DNA of 64,000 bases. Origin: Gracilariopsis chorda (taxonomy: Eukaryota; Rhodophyta; Florideophyceae; Gracilariales; Gracilariaceae). The position numbers and the translations under genes were made by a program. This document shows, piece after piece, positions 42,652 through 53,800 of the stretch. The notes beneath the pieces were generated by a model. The model did not search any database. It worked only from the letters and a program-made list of their open reading frames with translations, and had not been told where the DNA came from. How positions within the stretch are numbered: position 1 is the first letter of the stretch; the number at the start of each line of letters is the position of its first letter. The DNA is taken from the NCBI GenBank assembly GCA_003194525.1, contig NBIV01000005.1:62001-126000 (forward strand). The letters are read 5' to 3'.

Positions 42652-43478
42652 TGAAGTGCAACGCCCTCAGGGAGGGATTCCTGGTACTTGATCGTTTTCC
42701 CGATATTATCGGTTGTGTAGTGTGTATATGAACTACGCCCCACAATGGTGGGTATGGACACGTGGGACACGGTTTTGGGTCAATTGGCGGTTGGCCACAG
42801 TAGTGGATGTTGCCACGAAATGTGGAGTATTTTAGTTAATATTATTTATTATTTTCACACCCATTTCTGGGAAGCTAGTACTTAGTGCGACGGCGCACTG
42901 CCGTCGCACCAGTAAACCTTCCCCAACAAGGGACCCCAACCTGGGGAATTGGCTCTAGTTGTTGCCGCTTGCGCGCGAACTCTACTCCTCCTTGGAGGGA
43001 AACGCCGTAAACCACGGGACATCTAACCCCCTTGCACATCTAAAGAAGCCCATCCTTGGGAGTATAATTGTTCCAATCATATTGGTGTTTCGCCCTGTAT
43101 AGGGAGTCCTGTCCACCGGCATTGCCGTATCTGTTCGTCGCTCTCGCGACTCACATCATCCTCTCTTCCTCCTCTTCGCCCTTCCTTTTTCCCCTTTTTA
43201 GGGTAGCACCTCCCGCTATCCGCGGCCCTCGTGTGCGCATCCGCTCACACACCCCCACTTACGTGGAAACATACCTCTAGTGAGAATCACACCCAGCTCA
43301 CGCGGATACCGATTCTTCGCCTTCACCTCCCTGGGCGAGTCGCGACAGGTGTCCCTGGTCTTACAAACCGGCTTCGCCGTGACACGTCTGGGAGGGCTCT
43401 ACCCAACTGGTTTCACCTCGTGAGAGGAAGATCCCGAACGTCTTTCGGTGTTTTTCCCCTTTGGGGCATTGCACCACA
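42652..43478 (+). repeat. 3' LTR of Gypsy-2
   Basis: Same length and ends as the 5' LTR, followed by the AAATA target duplication at 43479-43483. Confidence 0.96.
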
Positions 43479-46400
43479 AAATACTCCAATGCGTTCTGGT
43501 TATGTTCCTCCACTAATTGGTTTGTTGGCGCAACAATCAATCGGTTGAGCTTGACATCTTCTTTCTTCTTTGTTTTAAACCATTTCGAAGGCAACTTTTA
43601 TGCTTCTTGTACATCTGACGTAGACATAAGCGGAAGCCTTGTAGATGCTGGAAACGTCCCACGACCAAGACTGAGCAAACCTTTTGCAAAAACTGGATCA
43701 TCTTGTTGACGAACCTGTTCTGTAAGGCGAAGAACTTTGACTCTTCTGTCCCAACGCTCACAAGAGTACCATGGAAGCTTCCGTAGGAGACTCACTGGAA
43801 TAACACGAATTGTTCCATCCCTTTCGGATACTGTTCTAGTTCTTGGAACGACTGGAAGTATTTGCATATAATCGGCTGCCATAACTACGACCATGCCTCC
43901 AAAATCTTTTGTAGAGTTTCTTAAGTCCTTCAGTACGGTGTTCACCATCTCGAAGAGCATTTTCGGGCACATTGAAGCTTCATCAATTACCAGCAAAATA
44001 GTCTTCCGTACTAGTTCTGCTCTCTGTGATCGTGGTCCGTACTTGGAACGTGTCCGAAGCTCTCTACTCTTGCGAATCTTTGTTTTCATCAACTCCCAAT
44101 CCAAGCAAACTATGCAACGTTCTTCCAATTTCATATAGAGCAGCATCAATACCTGTTGTGGCTGTCATCTGCACCAATAAGCCTTCGTGCTCAACGATAT
44201 CTCTCAGCAAAGATAGTAGATAGGTCTTCCCTGTCCCCGCTCGTCCTTGTAAGAAGAAAACCCTTCCATGTGTGTTGCGTCTTTCAGACTCTCCCATTCT
44301 ATCTCGGTATTGTATGTCTCTCATTATTTTGTCAAAAAATTGCTTCTGGCCTTCTTTCAGATCATCATATCTCTCTTTTAACCTTCGCCTGGACCTTGAA
44401 GAAGAGCGACGACGTACTTCGGCTTGTTCCTCTGCTAATTGCAGTTCGCTCTCTCTGAGATGAAGTTGTGATACAGTATGATGAAAGAACGGATCATTTC
44501 TGATAAGCCGACCGCCATGTCCGAAATCTAAGTGATTCTTCGAAGTAGTTCTTCTCTTCTTTGTGCTCGGTTTCCCTCGGTTATATCTGCAGTTAGAGCT
44601 CGTTCGTGCTTTTCAATCACAGTTTTAGGATTTATCCCTTGTTGAAAGGAAGTAACGACCAAGTAACGCAGCTCAGCAGGAGTAGCACGGTATCTTACTG
44701 CCTCATCAAAAGCCTTTTCGTACTCGTCACCATGGATATAAAGTCCACGGGCTACTGCCGCTTCTCTATAAGTTGAGTAGGATTCGCTCCCAACACGTTT
44801 CGGATCATCAAAGGAGCTGAATGCAGAGTTTATGAGCAATATTCGAAGAGCAAATAGTTCGGGATTTGCGGGAGAAGTAAATCTAATTCGAGTCACAGTT
44901 CGATCATTTTCGGATCGCTGCACTACGTACATTCGTGGACTTCCTCCATCCTGAGTGGAGTCAGACTGTGGTACAGAGCGGGGTAGCTTATCTTATGCAC
45001 GTACAGTCTCGTAGTATGTCATGTAGTCCAAGTCCATGTACCGGGAGGGTCTTCTGAAATATCTTTCCAGCAGGGAAGACTTCAGACGTCTAGGCAGTCT
45101 TACATTTCGAATCAAAACCTGTCGCTCTCCACGGAGATGTATGTCAAGTGCCTGTACAGTTGGATTGATGCGAGAATGCCTGAACTCAAAGAGGTTCCAT
45201 GCAGCTTCAACCGCGCCCACCACTCTCGCTCTCATGTACGCCCTGATCTCATTTTGAAGCATGTCGCTCTGTGCACTTGATTGGCTTTCCGTTCGACTTG
45301 ATACAACCAAATCCTGTTCTTTCGCACTCTTGAAAGCATATTTCATCAGGTATGCTGCGGCGCTGCCACCTTGGGTTCTTTGAACATTCATGTGAGCCTT
45401 GTACTTCATTGTGAGATCTGGATTGTACGGAACCACTTTCAAATCTTCTGTCCTTCTTCTTCGGTAGGTCACTCGATTTGTGTACTCATATATCGTTGTT
45501 TCAGCCACAATTTCTTGCCGATCATACCCTAATCTGCACCTCCCGTCAGAGGTACGACCACGGCAATATGGAGAGTGTCTGTGCATATTGTATATCTTCA
45601 CCAATTTTCGGAGTTCCTGGTCCTCAGTCCAGTCACCTCGAGGCAGTTCGGCTTTGATAAAAGTGTCTATGATCTCAGGATCTTCAATTATGCCTCCTCG
45701 AACCAAAGAAAAATATGATGATGTGGAGTATTTCTCTCCTGGAACTCAAGTTTGACGGCAATCCCAATGCATTTCAAGCCAAAGAGCTCTTCTAAACTAT
45801 TCTGTAGATCCTTCATGATTGAATTTGCATAATGGTTGTACACTCTTGCAATAAGATCTGGCCTATCAAAAGGACGGCGTCTGTCTCCCTGTGGAGAAAA
45901 TGCTCCGGTGTTTTTGTTGTCCATACTCAGCCTTTTCATCTCTTCCCGCCATACGTTCATTGTGACAGTGACGAAAAGCGTCGGAGAGCCCAGTAGAGCT
46001 ACCATTGCTTGCACATCCAGTCATTTTTGTCTCCAGTACGCCAGAGAGTTTTTGTGATTACCGGGAAGGAAGAGTTTACCGGGAGGGCCAAGTTCATATG
46101 TTCCAGTATGGGTTCCAGCCTGCAGCTCCCGTTCGTCAACCATTCTCATCTGTTCTGTTTCCAAGTAACGAAGTCTCAAGTCTTCAATTTTTGTGCTAGT
46201 ACGAAGCAACCATTGCTGAAGAAGAGTACCAGAGTTCAGCAGCACATTATCGGTGTAAAGTCTTCGCTTAGAGTGTTCTGTCCATGTTAGGCTCCTTTGG
46301 TCTGGGTTGTTCGCATCCCTGGATGAAATGTATGTTGCTGTATCATACGGGCATGAATCTCACCGTAAGGGTAGAGCACTGGAAAAGCTCCCTTCTCAGC

Positions 46401-47663
46401 TTCCATTGAATCAGGATTCAAACGCTTGTACTTAAAAACTTGACGTCGAAGATTTCCGGTTGACATGTGATGGGATTCTCTTTCGCCTACCAGCTGGGCA
46501 ACTGGGGCTTCCGACCTGAACAGTTCACTTGGCTCTACGACGAAAGCTCTCATTGCAAGAGGTCGGCCTCAGCTGTCGTCTGGTAACGGTTCTGCACCAG
46601 AGCTCACCACGATTCGGTCTTCATGGGCACCTTGATAATTCCAGACAACTATTCCTTCCTGAATAGTGTCTACAGAGATGTCCAGAGTGGACCCGTCCAC
46701 GTTTGATCTCCTGCGAACACTTTCGTCTGGCCTGAACAAATTTCTATGTCTCTGTCGGACAATATCTGGTCTTGGTTGCATGAGATCGTACAACTTTGGA
46801 GCCAAGTATCGAATATTCGCGTCAGACACCATTCTTCTTGTGAAAGAATAATAATAATCCCGTGAATTAAGCCTGGGAGGACCTTCCGACCACAAATATG
46901 TGTAGCGCACGTCCTGGCTTGGAACAGAAAGAGACAAACTGCCTTGAAGTCGAAGAAATGACGGACGTCCACCCCGAACGTACTTCATATCCATGAATGT
47001 GACAACGGTTGCAAATAACACATTTAAGTGTGTTGATAGCGTTTGAAAAGAACGCAAGCGATATATGTCTTCAAGTTGCGAATTGATATTCAATCGTCTG
47101 AAAGAAACTCCAAGTGATCTGGAGCTTTTGTATCCACAGCATGTTCCTTCGGTCTCTGCATCAAGCAGAACTGCGCCACAATATTTGAATCTACGAATAC
47201 GAAGCACCCACCCCGAATCTTTGAAAGGACACCGAGGTGCTCGATGGCCATTTGCACCGTACGTCCTACAACACGCTGGAAGTGTGCCATTGATTGGTTG
47301 GTACTCCGGATATGAAGAGCTTGGACTTGCGAGGCCTTGACGAATATTTTCTGCACTTGCATCCCAGACATATTTTGCTCCATAGTGAATGCCTTGACGA
47401 GGTCTCCCAGCGAACCACATAACCGTTCTATCTCGTTCCTGTCGAATACCGGAAGAGTTAGAGTAGTTGAAGTATATCTCTTCAGGGTTATGAGGTTCCA
47501 TAACATTTTGAGAAAGCTCGTTTGTAGTTCCTAAGTCCACCTGCTCAAGCTCATCGGTTATGTCTCGTTGATGCACGGGCTTTATATTCTCTCTTCGACG
47601 ACGGCCTGCTCCTGACCGGCGACCACCACGTAGTGATGGGGGTCGATGCGAAGAAGAACTCAT
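43479..47663 (-). pseudogene. Helitron-2 Rep-helicase, N-terminal and central part
   Basis: The ATG at 47663 opens a basic N-terminus (RGGRRSGAGRRRREN), followed by a Cys/His motif CCRTYGANGHRAPRCPF. Rep part: PTLFVTVTMNVWREEM (about 45985), FQERNTPHHHIFLWFEE with the H-x-H metal pair (about 45715) and AAYLMKYAFKSAKEQ with the Tyr pair (about 45360). Helicase: FLQGRAGTGKTYLL (Walker A, about 44250), LLVIDEASMCP, ADYMQILPVVP, LRLTEQVRQQDD. At 43479 the gene is cut by the Gypsy-2 insertion and resumes at 32049. Independently of that insertion there are stops (for example at 46569, 46021, 44993) and frameshifts (near 46250, 45700, 44100), so the Helitron was probably already dead or died soon after. 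Confidence 0.9.
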
Positions 47664-48003
47664 GTCGTACTGAGAGAACCGAAGAGAGGTTGAGAGCTTT
47701 GGTAATCACCTTTCCATGGAACATGAACCGTCTCTGCCCCTTAAGTAGAGAACTGGTGTTGCATAATAGTTTCCCGCCTGACATATACGTATAAATATTG
47801 TCTTCATTGTCTCAAGATGTTCCTGACACCATCAGTATCTTGATAGTTTACATTCGTAGTACTTTACTAAGTACATATGCATTGCATTCTTATTCGGTCT
47901 TGGTTTCAGACGTCAATACATATGGAGTAAGATTTACCTACGTATGTAACGTATAGTTTGTTCCTATTCTTGTTACAGCGTTCTACGTTTCTAGAACTGT
48001 ATC
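47664..48003. other. Upstream region of Helitron-2, no gene recognised
   Basis: AT-rich. It should contain the 5' end and promoter of Helitron-2, but no diagnostic 5' TC terminus can be singled out. Confidence 0.4.
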
Positions 48004-48190
48004 GCCTACTTATGCACTACATAGATTAAAACTATTTCTGTTAGAAGGGTATACGTTTGCAATACTGCGCAGCTTACGTATGCACTACGTAAACTATAAC
48101 TATTTCGTTCGAACGGTATACTTTTGCAGTACTGCGCAGCCTACGTGTGCGCTACGTAAACTATAACTATTTTTGTTAGAAGGGTATACG
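48004..48190. repeat. Three tandem copies of a 67/68-bp repeat
   Basis: Units start at 48004, 48072 and 48139. They share GCACTACGTAAACTATAACTATTT-like and GGTATAC-type segments followed by GCAnTACTGCGCAGC (degenerate in unit 1). The TACGTA motif recurs several times. The repeat lies between the divergent starts of Helitron-2 (47663, minus) and the small gene at 48380 (plus), a position where a regulatory array would be plausible but is unproven. Confidence 0.85.
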
Positions 48191-48379
48191 TAGGTTGTAC
48201 TATACGTAATTTATTCTTTTGTTTGAATAGGTTACGTTTCTATTTTACCTATTTTCTAATGTGCTGAAGATTGTGTACTTAAGCTAGAGCGTACCCTAAA
48301 GTCGCAGAAAAGTTTTTTCCAAGCAGCCACTTACAACTTATTTTACTCTACTTCTTCTTTTCAACTCTTTTCGAACACC

Positions 48380-48757
48380 ATGGCCGATATGTCCCAAACA
48401 GAGGTTCGCTACCTACAACTATGCCGTTTGCGCGACCGCAAGGATGCTATTCTACCTCGCTTGGGAGCATTATTGGACAATATGTGAATTATGCAGGCTG
48501 CATTGAAACACACTGATATGCACTGTGGCAATGTCAATTGGTTTTTTTTGGAACAGATTTTGTGCTCCATTGGCCCGAAAATCGACACCGTGTACACGGA
48601 ATTGGAAGACTACCGCGTGATTGGACGCAGCGAGGATTTGCCTGCTCACTGGCCGTCAGAGATATCCACGTGTGAGACGGGTTCAACGGGGCTGATAGAA
48701 GCTGAGGCTGTGGAGAGTGACAGATCATACACGTGCTCGACGGATTCGTGCCAGTAG
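48380..48757 (+). pseudogene. Small unknown gene with one in-frame TGA
   Basis: The ATG at 48380 (context AACACCATGG) opens MADMSQTEVRYLQLCRLRDR to ALLDNM, then a TGA at 48485-48487. The same frame continues with IMQAALKHTDMHCGNVNWFF to a TAG at 48755-48757, 125 codons in all. It is not similar to anything I know. It is divergent to Helitron-2, as the ORF at 19360 is to Helitron-1, which raises the possibility of a Helitron accessory gene; the two products do not resemble each other. Confidence 0.45.
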
Positions 48758-48877
48758 AGCAAATCCTTTGATTCCCATTGGGTAGTCGTTTGGAGGGAAA
48801 TAAATGTGCGTTTATTGATGTATTCTAAGGGGTCAACCTGCTCGTTGTCAGAGCAATCCTTAGGTAGGTTAGACAAG

Positions 48878-50790
48878 TGGAAACGCCCTTTGGCCGTGGG
48901 CGGCGCTGTGCGCTGCGGTGTTTTTGTAGCTTTGTGTATTTAGTAGCGTTCGGAGGCTCTCCGAGCACTTTGCTCGCTTGGGCTCGCAATAGCGCTCGTA
49001 GAACCACGGGGCGCCACGGCGCCTACAGTATGTGGAGCCGTAGGGGTTTGTGTTTAGGTGCCTAATTTGACTGCAGTGCCCGCCAATGATGAAAAAAGCG
49101 TGACACGTTGCTTTGTTTAACTAGCTGGCAATGCAATCATTATGGGAGTGCCAGCCAGTAAGCAGCAAGCTTTGCTACTGCTGCTGCTGCTGAAGTTTTT
49201 AAGTGATAGGGAGGCGTTGCGCCAAATGGCAGTTTTGCATGCGCGTAGAGGGGCATACAGGGCGGTTTATTGGCGCACCGCCTCTCGTCAATCAACAACA
49301 CGGCCCTCATACATGTGTCAATCATTAAGGGTGGGGGTGTTGAGGCAAGAAGAAGCGGCCTTCGGCCGCGGGCGACGCTGCGCACCGCTGAATAAGGGTG
49401 ACTTTGGGGGATCTGCAGGCCACTAATGCTCGCTAACGCTCGCAAACGACCTGCAGACCCATGACGGCCGTGGCGCCGAGAGCGAATATAGTATGGAGTA
49501 CCAATTTAGCGACTGCGCGATTGTGATTGGCGGGCACTGCAGTTGTGGATGGACAGTACAATGGATACAGTGGATTGTAATTGGCCGGCACTGCCAAAAA
49601 GGACTGCAGTGCCAACCACTGTGCAGTGGGATATGTAGCAATGTTCTAGTGCCAGCCATTGAGGAGCAGTGGCAGTAAACATGCAGCAGCAGCCAATAAG
49701 CTGTACGCTTTGCTGCTGCTGCTGCTGCTGCTGCTGCTGAGTTTTTTGATTGGCGGGGAGGCGTGAAAATTGCATGCGGTGAGGGGGGCGTGCAAGGGGA
49801 TTTTCTAGCGCAACGCCTCCCGTCAATCAACGACACCCCCCTCATATATGTGTAAATCATTACAAGTGGAAACGGCCTTCGGCCGTGGGCGGCGCCGCGC
49901 GCCGCGTTGGTTTTGTAGCTTTGTGTATTTAGTAGCGTTCGGAGGCTCTCCGAGCACTTTGCTCGCTTGGGCTCGCAATAGCGCTCGTAGAACCACGGGG
50001 CGCCACGGCGCCAACAGTATGTGGAGCCGTAGAGGTTTGTGTTTAGGTGTTAAAATTGACTGCAGTGCCAGCCAATGATGAGAAAGCGCGACACGTTGCT
50101 TTTTGTAACTGGGCGGCACTGCAGTCATTATGGGAGTGCCAGCCAGTAAGCAGGAAGCTGTGCTGCTGCTGCTGCTGCTGAATGTTTTAAGTGGTAGGGA
50201 GGCGTTGCGCCAAATGGCAGTTTCGCAAGCGCGTAGAGGGGCATACAGGGCGGTTTATTGGCGCACCGCCTGCCGTCAATCAACAACAGCCCCCTCATAC
50301 ATTTGTAAATCATTAAGAGTGGGGTGTTGAGACAAGTCGAAACGGCCTTCGGCCGTGGGCGGCGCTGTGCGCCGCGTCGTTTTTGTAGCTTTGTGTACTT
50401 TGTAGCGTTTGGAGGCGGGTAGAGTAGATGGAGCCGTAGGGGTTTGTGGTTAGGTGCCTAAATTGACTGCAGTGCCTGCCAATGATGAGAAAGCGCGACA
50501 CGTTGCTTTCTGTAACTGGGTGGCGTTGCATTCATTATGGGAGTGCCAGGCAGTAAGCAGCAAGCTTTGCTGCTGCTGCTGCTGAATTTTTTAAATGGTA
50601 GGGAGGCGTTGCGCCAAATGGGCGTTTTGCATGCGCAAACTGGGGCGTGCAAAGCGAATTTGTGGCGCAACGCCTCCCGTCAGTCAACAACACCCCCCTC
50701 ATACATGAGCAAACCATTAAGAGTGCTGGTGTTGAGACAAGTAGAAGCGGCCTTCGGCCGCGGGCGGCGCTGGGCGCCGCGGTGGAGAAG
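48878..50790. repeat. Array of ~470-bp units with Helitron-terminus-like hairpins, left block
   Basis: Each unit begins with GACAAG-x-GAA(A/G)CGGCCTTCGGCCG followed by a second GC hairpin (GGCGGCGC...GCGCCGC). These hairpins start at 48884, 49355, 49873, 50343 and 50747, spacings of 471, 518, 470 and 404. Common interior features: TTTTGTAGCTTTGTGTA, GACTGCAGTGCC, a CTG/GCT trinucleotide run of 4-10 repeats, and a small inverted repeat GGGAGGCGTTGCGCCAA ... TTGGCGCACCGCCTC (e.g. 49209-49286), then CCCCCTCATACAT. The second unit (49349-49855) has a different interior. On the minus strand the hairpin-spacer-CT pattern is that of a Helitron 3' end, so the units may be tandem non-autonomous Helitrons. 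Confidence 0.9.
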
Positions 50791-50886
50791 TGATAACCAG
50801 CGGTGAGGAGAAAAAAAGGGGTGGAGAAAGCAAAAGCAGAAAAGCAAGTAGTTTAATTCAATAAATGAAGAACGCAAGAAATATGA

Positions 50887-53800
50887 TTATGGTTGTGGAG
50901 GGATGCAGAACTGAATGACTTCAGGCAGCACTGGGTTGGCGATGGCCACAGGCATGGGATGAATTGTGTGGGCATTTGGGGATGTAAGCTGCGGGTCATG
51001 CAGGAGCAGCACATGGTCGTTCCTTTGAACGCGCGACAATGCGACATACAGCTGACCGGCGCAGAAGAAGTTGGATCGCACATCCACAACCAAGCCATCC
51101 AACCTCTTTCCCTGTCCTTTGTGAACGGTAGCTGCAAACGCGAGACGAATGGAGAACTGCCTTCGAATCATGCGAATGTCTGCGAATGAAAACTCAAAGT
51201 CGATACGATGCAGGAGCTGTCGTTCCAGCACCTGTCTGTTCTCGTCGAATCCAGCCACCTGCATCGTAAATTGATCGACACGCACGACTACGAACATCTT
51301 TCCGTTGACCACAGCCGGATGCAGCACGTTCCAAAAGACCATAACTGGCACATCAATCTTCAATTCCCAGTTATGAGGCGGTACTCCAGTAGGCGCATAC
51401 TGATATGCAAACTCGGGGACGATAGAACTGGCGAAGTCAGACAATGGATTCTGTCCACGATCAGGTTGTACCGTCGTAGCTGACAGAAGAGTGAAGCGTT
51501 CACCACGAAATAGATCTAGCGCTGCCGCAATATGTTCGTCGATCACCTGGTTTGTGGAGGCAATGATCATTTTGCTGAGATCCACATCCTCCTTGCGTCG
51601 TGTTTTGAGCCACTTCCACAGGAATTGGTAGGCAGTTTGCATGCCACCGGTAGATCTGAGTGGTAATGGAGCGTTGTTGCATATTGGGTTGCGTGCAATG
51701 GAACGTAACAGTGACGCAAATGCCGGATCATTGGCTTGGCGTACTTTTTACGTGAGGTACAGCACTTGAATTGAGCACAATGTCAACAGATCACTCTTCC
51801 ACGGCAATTCGTTGAGAATATTTGTGTAAACTGGTCTCACATTTCCACTTGGCTCGGCCTCCATGTACACCTGCGGCACGACTGGAACAGCTGGGAGTAG
51901 TCGCCGGATAGAACGATGGTCAGGCCCCCAAACGGAGGCGTGTTTTCCATTCCACTGCAGCGAAGATCTTTTAGCAACGCATCTATGAGTTCGAAGAGCT
52001 TTCTTGAGAGCATGGACGCTTCATCCAAGACGAGCAGTTGTATTTCACGTAGCAGTTCTACACGTTGAGATCGGGGACCCTACTTTGACAAATTGGCTGT
52101 AGTGCTGCTTGTGCTGTCCCTATCAGCTGCACCCAGTCCGAGCAGGCTATGTAAAGTGCGGCCACCTTCGTACAACAATGCTGCAATGCCTGTTGTAGCA
52201 GTCATTTCGGCCAGCATTCCTTCCGACTCTGCGATATCACGAAGGAGGTTCAGCACGTATGTCTTTCCCGTCCCTGCAGATCCTTGCACAAAGAACACGT
52301 TTCCAGGAGTGCTTGTTTGCTCCTGCAGCGCCTGTCGTTGTTGCAATGTGGCAATGACGGTGTCAATGACTTGTGTTTGGCGAGGTTTTAAGGTGGCGTA
52401 CCTTGACTGCAAAGTTGACGAACTTGGCACCACTCGCGCGTCTCGAGTTGATGTAGCTCGATTCGCCTCAGTCAATGCTGCATGGTTCTGCTGTAGTTGC
52501 TGGGAGAAGAAGCTGTGATCGCGAAGCAGTCGTCCACCGTGCTGGTCTGAGATCTCCATCACACTTCGAATTTATTGCTTTCGTTGCTGCTCATCTCCTG
52601 TACGCTTGTCGCTACATAGCGCCTCCCAGTTTTCGACGGCCATTTTCTCTCGGTCTGCGCCTTGTTGGTATAGTGTGACAAGCCGCCGTATCCCGGAGGG
52701 CATGCTGTAGATCTGCACTGCTTCTTGGAATGCAATATCAAATTCGGATCCGTCCGCGGGCAGTCCGCTTACAATCGCAGTTTCACGATACGTTCCATAC
52801 TGCTGCCCGTTGAAAGTCCTTGCGTTTTCATAAGAGCTCGAGCCGTGATTCATGAAAAGCAAGCGCAGAGCAAAGAGCCCAAGTTTTGACGGTGAAACAC
52901 CTCTGATCCTTGCGACGCACTGCTCGTCTTCCATGCGCTCTACCACTTACATGGGCGGATCACAGTTGTCTGTGGGCACCTGAGTGCTGTCTCTGTCTTA
53001 TTGGTTAAGCACGCGGGCTGGAAGCGTGCGATACAATCGCACTTTTTCAAAGTACGAAAGGTAGTCGAGGTTCGCATATGCTTCGGGCCTTGCAAAGTAT
53101 CTCTCCCAGGTAGACGGCGGCGATGCAGAATGCATTTGATTTGGACCTCTGAGCAGAAACGTTCGCTCTCCTTCCAAGTGAATGGCCAGTCGCTCTACTT
53201 TTGGTGCGATGTGAACATGTCGAAACTCGAAAATTCTCCAAGCTGCATTGACGGTGCCCACCACACGCGCTCGCATGTATGCACGATTGTCGTTCTGCGC
53301 CTGCGGCTCTTGTTGCTGGTTGCTGTGTGTGCCTTTCTCATTAGCACCACTCACATTGAGCACCACCTCTTGAGCTTTGGGCTGCTTAAACGCGTACTTC
53401 ATCAGATAAGCCACTGCGCCTCCTCCTTGCGTGCGTTCTACGTTGATATAAGAGCGGTACGTATTGGTAAGAGTTGGGTAGTATGGCATTATCTTGAGGT
53501 GATGTTGCCTTTTTCTGCGGTACACCAAGCGATTCGTGCCTTTTTCAATGTACGTCTCTGGCAAAATCATGTTGCGGTCGTATCCAAACTTGCACCCCCC
53601 AGCGCGATTCCTGCAATAGGGGGAGTGGCGGTGCCTGTGCATGGAACGAATGAGGCTACGAAACGCGTGATCTTCACCTGGAAGAGGAAGTCGTGCACGA
53701 ATGAGCTTGTCGATCACATCAACGTCTTCAATCATGCCTCCTTCGAGCCACACGAGCATGTGGTGAAGAGGCACATTGCGCTCTTGAAACTCGAGCTTTG

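Larger units (their letters stand above)
32050..43478 (+). mobile_element. Gypsy-2: full-length 11.4-kb Ty3/Gypsy retrotransposon with AAATA target duplication
   Basis: Identical-length LTRs of 827 bp (TGAAG...CACCACA) and a perfect 5-bp duplication AAATA (32045-32049 and 43479-43483) define the element exactly. Inside, in order: primer-binding site, gag, protease-RT-RNase H-integrase, chromodomain remains, an antisense ORF, and a polypurine tract. The LTRs show roughly 15-20 differences by eye, i.e. about 2 percent, so the insertion is fairly young. Gag, protease and the pol tail each carry nonsense or frameshift changes, so this copy is probably not autonomous, although RT, RNase H and integrase active sites are intact. 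Confidence 0.97.
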
